Of a DNA stretch of 64,000 nucleotides, positions 57,361 to 64,000 are shown in pieces (within the stretch, counting starts at the first letter, position 1; every line of letters starts with the position of its first letter). The translations under genes were made by a program, and so were the position numbers. Under the pieces are notes generated by a model, which worked only from the letters and a program-made list of their open reading frames with translations, ran no database searches and was not told the DNA's origin. Source of the DNA: Rhynochetos jubatus (taxonomy: Eukaryota; Chordata; Aves; Eurypygiformes; Rhynochetidae); NCBI GenBank assembly GCA_027574665.1, contig CM050650.1:54357304-54421303 (forward strand), written 5' to 3'.

Positions 57361-58213
57361 AAAGCACTGGAGTGTCCCGTGCAACGTTTGTCACTCTCCA
57401 GGCGTTATGTCAGACAGGTGTCATCCTCCTTCATGAGATACGTGAGCCTGCCTGTGCACAGACACACTGTATGCGTACATTTGTTCTTCACGCTTATCTC
57501 ACAGGAAATGATAGAAAGGACAGTGCAACTGGGGATTTTCAATTTGCTCAGTATGGTTTGTGAGCCACAGATAAAAATCTGTCAAATGTTGTTGGATGAG
57601 CTCTGATGCCATGGCAACTTAACAAGCATAGCAAATTTCATCAAGTGATTTAAGGAAACGTGTTGTTTGCAAAGTGGGAACTCTGAACTTTTCTTAATAG
57701 TTTTGTCTTTCCTAGTATGTGTCCGTCTGTGTATACACAGACATACCTTATGAAATTCTGTCACTCATCTGTTCCGATGATGCCTGACTTACTCTTTTCC
57801 TGTTATTCGCTATTTCAGTGAGGACTTCTATGTTCAGAGAAGCAGCTTGTTTTTTGGAAGCCGTCGGGGCAGTGGTTGGAAGCAGGCAACCTGCAAAGCA
57901 GTTTCAATTTCACTTGTGTTTATTGTCAAGAGAAACTGGTAATTCAGAAATGAGTGTGCAGAAATAGCGGAAAGTTACTTCAAGCTTCTCCAGAACTGCA
58001 CTATTTACACTTCTGGTCTACCCAGTAAATGAACGTGACGGGCAGAATACGCCTCCATGCCCAGAGCTGCTTCAGCCCAACAAGCGTGACAAGAGCAGGA
58101 CATACACCGTGACTACTCATCCATCGAGCCAAACGTCTTCGGTCACTGAGGGCGTGCTTGCACCGAAGCTTCTCTCACCACATCTCTGCAATTATTGGCA
58201 CTACCTAGATAAC

Positions 58214-58235
58214 GAACCAATGCTGTGATTGGTTC
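58214..58235. promoter_or_regulatory. Inverted pair of CCAAT boxes
   Basis: GAACCAAT at 58214-58221 and ATTGGTTC at 58228-58235 are perfect inverted 8-base arms around a 6-base spacer. Each carries the NF-Y core CCAAT, one per strand. It lies about 0.9 kb upstream of the ZC3H12D TATA candidate. Confidence 0.4.
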
Positions 58236-59762
58236 ATCTACCCACGCGTAGGACGTGAGGGCAGCCCTCTTCCCTTCGCTAACTGTGGCCAGCAAATGAC
58301 GCAGAATTAATTGACCAAACAACTATCCCTACAACAAACCCAAAGCCGTAACCACGTTGCACCCACTGGCTCCCCTTCTCAGCCTGCCCTGCACACCACC
58401 AGCCCACTGGTCACTCCCTGCCCAGCAGTGGGTCACTCCAGGAACTCAGAAGCCAAAACCATCTGGAGGAAGGCATGGAGATGCTGGAGACAGGCAGACA
58501 GGAGAGAAGCGTGAGTGCAGCTCCTCCCCGAGGCATTAAGGACTCTGTGGGCTATGGGGAAGAAAGCCATACTGGTTTCAGCTAATTTAAAACTAGTTAG
58601 TTCAGTAGGAAAACCTGATAATTAGTTAATAACCCTACCTCATACAACTTTGACCTTTACTTTTCTATGTAGCCTTATAACTTTCAGGTATTCTGTGGAA
58701 GAAACCTGGCACTCTGTTAAATGTGACGGACAGCATCAGTAAAATAAAAAAATACTCCGTAAGTACATCAAACGTGTAAGGGGAGAGCAGTTACCATGTG
58801 TATTTCTCCATCTACACCAAAGCCTTGCTTATTCTAGCCAGTGGGCTTCACTGCTTTTCCTCACAATGCAATCCACGAGTATAACGGGTTTTACATCCAA
58901 TCCTTGTCTTAGATTCATGGACTGAAGATGAAAAGGAATTTGCCTGCTTTTTCATCACTGACATGATTTCTCAGCTTTGAAACAGCTACTCTCTGAACTG
59001 AAATCCATTAGCGTATCTTTGCACCCGAATGCCACTGAAGCTGGGCTAGTGCTGTAGCAAACCCTGCTCCCAGGTGTGTGGTCAGTGGCTCCAAGCACTG
59101 AGCAGGTACTATTTTAATAAATTACTGTAAAACAAAAACTTTAGTTGCTCTCTGTCCCCAAGTTGAAAAGAAAATATTTAATACATATTTTAAGAGCCAT
59201 CACTATTATTATTTTTTTAATCCTGTACTTCTATCTATTCTCATACTCATTAAAAATCAGTAATATTGTGACGGCAGGGTTTTAACCAGAGAGAACAGGT
59301 TTGAAACCCTGAGATAAAAGCCTTGGTCACCGCCAACACTGAGGTCACCCTTCTAAGATGAGTATTAAAGGATAACAAAATCACTAGCTTACACGTTAGT
59401 AAACAGTCAGTAGGTGCCCAAGTCCAACAGGTCAGCTGGTTGCTTATAAGCAGCACCAAAACGTAGTAGAGGAGAAATTGTGCATCACAGACTCCAGCCT
59501 TTGCTGTCACAGACAAACAGGTTGTGAAATCCCATTTATGAACTTCATGACCTTCATTTTCAAACCACTTAGATTTCCCCCTGTCATTTTTCCCCCTCTC
59601 ATGTCAGCCGCCCCTGTTGGGAAGCTGCTCTTGCTTTCCCCTCCACTGAGAGGCAAAGTCTTCTTATTTCCTGGCTAAATTTATCCACAGGTAATCGTGT
59701 GCCCATCCTATGTTCTAGCTTAAAAAGCACCCCTCTCTGTCTGCGGTGTTGTGCCCCCTCTT

Positions 59763-59763
<1 letters not shown>

Positions 59764-59799
<36 letters not shown>
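59764..59799. repeat. (CA)18 microsatellite
   Basis: Eighteen uninterrupted CA units. It is expected to vary in length between individuals. The small frame reading CVCVCV on the minus strand is just this repeat. Confidence 0.98.
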
Positions 59800-59802
<3 letters not shown>

Positions 59803-60478
59803 GGAATGGCTTTAGTCATGCTTCCAAAATTCTATTTTAAGATTAACACTTTAGCTATTAAAAAAAATTACTTTTGACCAAACCCAAAAATTTCTGTAAA
59901 ACCTTTCCAAAACTGCAGTGGTTACATTCTAATTCCTCATCCTGAATGACTTTAAAGAACAATTTCTGCCTAGCCTTCCCCCCAGATGTTTGCTCCCCTT
60001 GGGAGCGCCAGAGCAGGACTGGGTGCCCACTGACAGTGTGGGGGTGTGTAAGCAGCACCTTCAGCGGCCTCAGGCCACAGAACCACTGTAAGGACCAGCT
60101 TGACCCAGAGGGAGCTGGGGCTCCTCAGAGCCGCTCCAAAGCCCCGTCCTGCCTGAGCAGGGGCAGCAGGCGCAGAGGGGAACACGGCCCCAGCTGGACC
60201 TGGCACTGCTCAAGGCTGAGCAGGTTTGGGTCTTCTCTAAACTATCCGTGTCCACGCTGAGTAACACGGGGAGCGCAGAATCATCTCCCTGTGGTGACAG
60301 CGCAGTCCCCTTCACATCTTCGGTCTGGGCTGCCTCTTTCTCCTCCTCCATCCCTGAGAATCACACCGCAAACCGCTTGAGCCCACCAGCCCATTCAAGC
60401 TGTTTCTCTGAAAGCAGATGGGCTGCTCTGCTCTCAGAAAAATGAGAATTTTAACTTTCACAAATCAGAGCAGCTTAC

Positions 60479-60560
60479 CTGACAGCTGTGATTTCTGTGT
60501 CCCAGCGACACCGTCCCACCATTCGTGCTGGATTCGGAGCAGCACTGGGCTCACAAGGAA
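60479..60560 (-). other. ZC3H12D: Candidate distal non-coding first exon of ZC3H12D
   Basis: On the minus strand CTGTCAG|GTAAGC at 60479/60478 is a near-consensus donor, with no open frame attached. About 80-110 bases above it lie TATA-like CATAAAG and TAAATA (about 60590-60570), giving a possible exon of 70-80 bases. It would splice to an acceptor near 57183. This is inferred from sites alone and competes with the TATA model nearer the gene. Confidence 0.3.
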
Positions 60561-60648
60561 GTCATCAGCCCGTATTTAGAGGCTTTATGGCAAGGCTGAT
60601 GTCAACTGAGAGCAAACAAGTGCAGTAAGCAGGTTAGAGCTCATTCTA

Positions 60649-60764
60649 CAGGAAGGTTTTACTTCCTCATTTGGCTGGCAGAACTCTCATTTAACTGTAC
60701 AGCTTGATAAACTTTCACTTCATTTTTCAAAAGTAAAAAAAAAAAGCGATTCCCAACTGAGTCA
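60649..60764 (-). promoter_or_regulatory. ETS and AP-1 site cluster
   Basis: GAGGAAGT on the minus strand at 60668-60661 is a good ETS/PU.1 site, with an opposed CAGGAAGG at 60649-60656. TGAGTCA at 60758-60764 is a perfect AP-1 site. Such a mix fits a gene used in immune cells, but short sites are common by chance. Confidence 0.3.
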
Positions 60765-63700
60765 CAGGCAAAGATTAGTCAAACCCACTCTGGCAGGGAT
60801 CCACAACGCTAGGTAGTAAGAAAACGGTGTATGAATTCTGGGGCAAGTGAAAAGTTTTCTACCATGGATGCTTTACCAAGTGGCTGGCAAATTTCTGACC
60901 TTCAGGGACATATAGGAAAAAAAACCATTTAAAAATCAACACTTTGTTTAGCACCTGATACTGCAAAGCCTCACTCCAATACCTCCACACCTGAGGGAAC
61001 CTGCTCTGGGCAGCTACAGTAAACTATCAAATTCCCTAACCTACTGGTGCCTCTACTGAAAGACTATGTCAGAGACACATCCTGTCCACAGCAAAGGCCG
61101 AGAGGCACTTCCCAATACAGTCCTGAGGTTTTCCTTCCTATGCTTGTTCCTTGCCTTGCTGTGAACAAACATGCCCCAAATCCACTTTTAGGCAAAGGGG
61201 AGGGTTGGGGGCTCAAGGCGGGGTTAGCCTCTGGGACCCTCTAGATGCTGCAGGCAGCTCCACAGGCACGGTGCCCTCTGCCCCAGGGCCAGGGAGGGTG
61301 GGGGTACCACGCTGCGGAAGAAGAGCACCTCTGTCACTGTCGCAAGGTGACACACCAGAGCAGGACTGCCCTTTCCCGGCCAGAAATTCCGCTCCTACTT
61401 GCATACTTTGCGGGAGGAAGCAGGGTGGCCAAACCCTTTGTAGTGGCATCCTGTTTAATCCAAAGACTGGTTGATGGTAAGCAAGCCTCACCACAGCTTC
61501 CCAGCTAGATCCAGCTGACGGTTATGCCTTTGCATTGCACCCAGGTTCCCAGAAACACTTTGGGGCTCAGGCTGCCATACTGCTGTGCACAGCAGTGCTC
61601 GGGCAGCCACTGATGAAAGGGCAGCACATTGCTTCATCTACCCTGCCGCTGGCACACAACGTCCTCTGATCCACGCAGGTCTGGCTGGGCCGGTCAGTGG
61701 CTGCAGAAATAGGAAAGGGTTCCTAAGGTCACAACTAACAAGACATGTTCATTTTCCGCTGCCCAGACCAGCTCTAAGGGGAGAAGACCAAGAGCCTTTG
61801 ACTCCATGTCCCTGGAGAAGGATCTTCTTTGCTCCGTTTAAACTTGCAGTGTCGCAGACCTCATCACAAGACCACCATGGAGCAGTATTACTGGAAAGGA
61901 AAGAGAAAGTTGCTGTGTTATTTATAAATCTCGAAGGCAACAGAGCAAAGCATACAACATTGCACAGTATCATTTCAACTCCTACTTCTCAGTAAAATTT
62001 TTTTTTAGCTACATAAATAAGAACAAACGAGAGCTTATAAAAAGAAATGAGAAGAAAATCAGACAAGAGAATTCTGCACTTGTTTTTCATTTGTAATGAA
62101 ATGACTAAGCCCATCTACCGTAAAAAGCCACGAGCAAAAGACCTTAACATCATTCAAATCAGCCAGCCAGGATGACTCTCACCCAATTCCTGAAACCTGT
62201 TAAAAGCCTTTACCCAGGCGATCGCTAGTTGAGAGACAGAAGACCATGAGAAATAAAGGACCCTGGTTTTCAGATAGTCTCAAAGCCTTTCGCTCACCAG
62301 CGCAGATAAACATTTGAGTGCCCAAGACTGTGGTTTCATAGACATTTCCTTTCTCTGCTGTGCTCCCTTGCGCTGACGGGCACACCGAGTTTTCCCAGCG
62401 CCAAGATTCATTGCTGCCCGCTGGCACTGCTATGATCAAGAGGGGAAGAGCGGCAGCATGAGTTGGTTTTGGAGGGGAAGATCCCCCCACCAACAGATGC
62501 TCCAGTGTTGAGCTGAGGATTTATTGGTTTGTGAAACTAGACTTTCAGCAGAAAGAAACATTACCCATCTCAAAGCAAGACAGCCTTGTCGCGGCAGCTC
62601 CTGGAGGCAACGGAGAGGACCAAGCATGACTTTCAAGGAGGTTCCCTGTGCAAAACCGCTTTCCTGACTGTGTTAGGATTCTGTACGGAAAAACCATTCC
62701 CTTGACAAGGGTAGTGTGGAACACCACAGGTGTTTTGGTCTACACACCCCAGCGAGCTATTTGCTTTGCTAAAGGAAACAGTCGTTTATTGCATCAGCAC
62801 CAGAGAAAAAGCGTTATCACCGTCTTCCTCATCTGAAAATGTTCACCTGCTGGGAAAATCAAACAAGCGTAGGTGGCCGTAGTATCGCAGTGAATAGGCT
62901 TCAGCCCTTGACCAGCAGGAGACTGTCAGGATAAAGCAAGTGCTTAACCAAACGCAGGTCTATTGCCAGGAATAGTTTAAATAGTTCCTGCTACATTCCC
63001 CATCCTGCCTCGAGAGAACATCTCCCTGCTGCCTTCAGCAAGGTTGGGTCAGACCCCCAAGCCATACTGCCTCGATTCAACCGCCTGGTCCACCAAGAAC
63101 AAGTCACTGTTACACAGTACTAGCTACACTCCCAATTTTTACACACTATTAGGCAAAGTGTAGATGTTTTCTGCCAGTGAAATTCTCTCCCTGTTGGAGA
63201 CAGGTTTTCACTTCAAAAATTTACGTCACTAACTTCACAGGTCCTGCTAGAGTGCTGGATCAGTTATTGATGGGCAATCCTACATTCGGGCTGGTAAAGA
63301 GCCAGTATCTGTAGGAGATGGATTTTTACATGCTTGCCAGAACGACCACCTTCCCTTCCTCCCCAGAGCTACGCCACCGCAGCGAGCACTCCACCTGACC
63401 ACGGAACAGGGAGAAGAGACAAGAACCGATTTCAGCAGTACAGCCAATGGTAACTTCTTTTACTTCCTGGAAAATTACAATCCTGTCTTAAGATCTGATG
63501 CAGAAGCATCCCAACTTGGTTCTGCCTAAAATAGCTATTTTTCCTTTGCCTTTTATATAAAAAGATACTGCTATTACTCAAGTTTTTCCACTGGGTTTAT
63601 AATAGAAAGTACCTTTTACAATCAGAAAGTCCCAAACAAGTTTCAGGTTCAAGTTACTGCTGTTCAGCTTAAGATTTCAGAAAGCTCTTGGAACCACCTT

Positions 63701-64000
63701 TCAGCTTCTACCATGTGCCTGGAAGACCTAAACCTCACTATGGTTTGCTGCTGCCACCAGCACCACGTTTAACTGAGATGCTACTGGCTTGCTCACGGGG
63801 AAAAAGCACACTCTGTCAGTAACTAGACCAAGTGTCTTACACAGAAATACTACCCTGTAGCAAGCATTTACATAATTCTTAGTGTGATTTAACATTTTTC
63901 AAAGTGCTTGTACTATCCCTCTTTTATGCAACAGGTGACTGATACGGTAGGACGGACATTATCCATACTCTAGGAAGCTTACAAGCAAAACCTATAATCC

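Larger units (their letters stand above)
57365..64000. other. 5' flank of ZC3H12D
   Basis: No coding exon can be supported here on either strand. PPIL4, the neighbour expected from conserved gene order, is not visible, so it should begin beyond the window. Contents seen: an inverted CCAAT pair, the (CA)18 repeat, the candidate distal exon and site cluster, and moderately GC-rich stretches at 60100-60220 and 61200-61330. The last 1.1 kb holds nothing I recognise. Confidence 0.6.

Noticed and set aside
59599-59796. Small minus-strand frame with a CVCVCV start
   Set aside because: It is the (CA)18 microsatellite read as protein.
57365-64000. PPIL4 exons expected from conserved gene order
   Set aside because: No cyclophilin or RNA-recognition-motif coding sequence is visible on either strand.

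Overview
The window is vertebrate nuclear DNA, almost certainly from a bird. Two genes with spliced exons can be read in full, and the only clear transposons are 5'-truncated copies of the CR1 LINE, the dominant avian retroelement. Gene order (TAB2 on +, then ZC3H12D on -, tail to tail) matches the conserved block on human 6q25.1. The species cannot be named from the sequence.

Layout. Bases 1-10900 are a 5' intron of TAB2; the promoter and first non-coding exon lie to the left of the window. TAB2 coding sequence runs over six exons from 10989 to 29668 and encodes about 698 aa: an N-terminal CUE domain, a long Ser/Thr/Pro/Gln-rich linker, a coiled coil and a C-terminal NZF zinc finger. Its 3' UTR probably ends near 31500. 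About 31500-45080 is intergenic, with one CR1 piece and no gene I can support. ZC3H12D lies on the minus strand, with coding exons from 57113 down to 46740 (about 628 aa): a UBA-like N-terminus, a NYN/PIN RNase domain with all five acidic active-site positions, a CCCH zinc finger, a long disordered region and a conserved C-terminal segment. The rest, to 64000, is its 5' flank, with two competing promoter models. I see no coding exon of the next expected gene (PPIL4).

Biology. TAB2 carries K63-ubiquitin signals to TAK1 and so switches on NF-kB and MAPK. ZC3H12D (Regnase-4/TFL) destroys inflammatory mRNAs. An activator and a brake of the same response therefore sit next to each other and are transcribed toward each other.

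Points most worth a second look: a TAB2 stop codon that overlaps a poly(A) signal 140 bases into intron 3, predicting a short TAB2 without its TAK1-binding and ubiquitin-binding end; an exact 20-residue triple repeat in the TAB2 linker; a possible poison exon with a very strong acceptor in intron 2; a TATA-box promoter model for ZC3H12D; an 18-bp hairpin enclosing two smaller ones and a 22-bp perfect palindrome in the TAB2 5' intron; and a roughly 20-kb stretch in which CpG is not depleted although GC is ordinary. I found no clear new enzyme system or mobile system.
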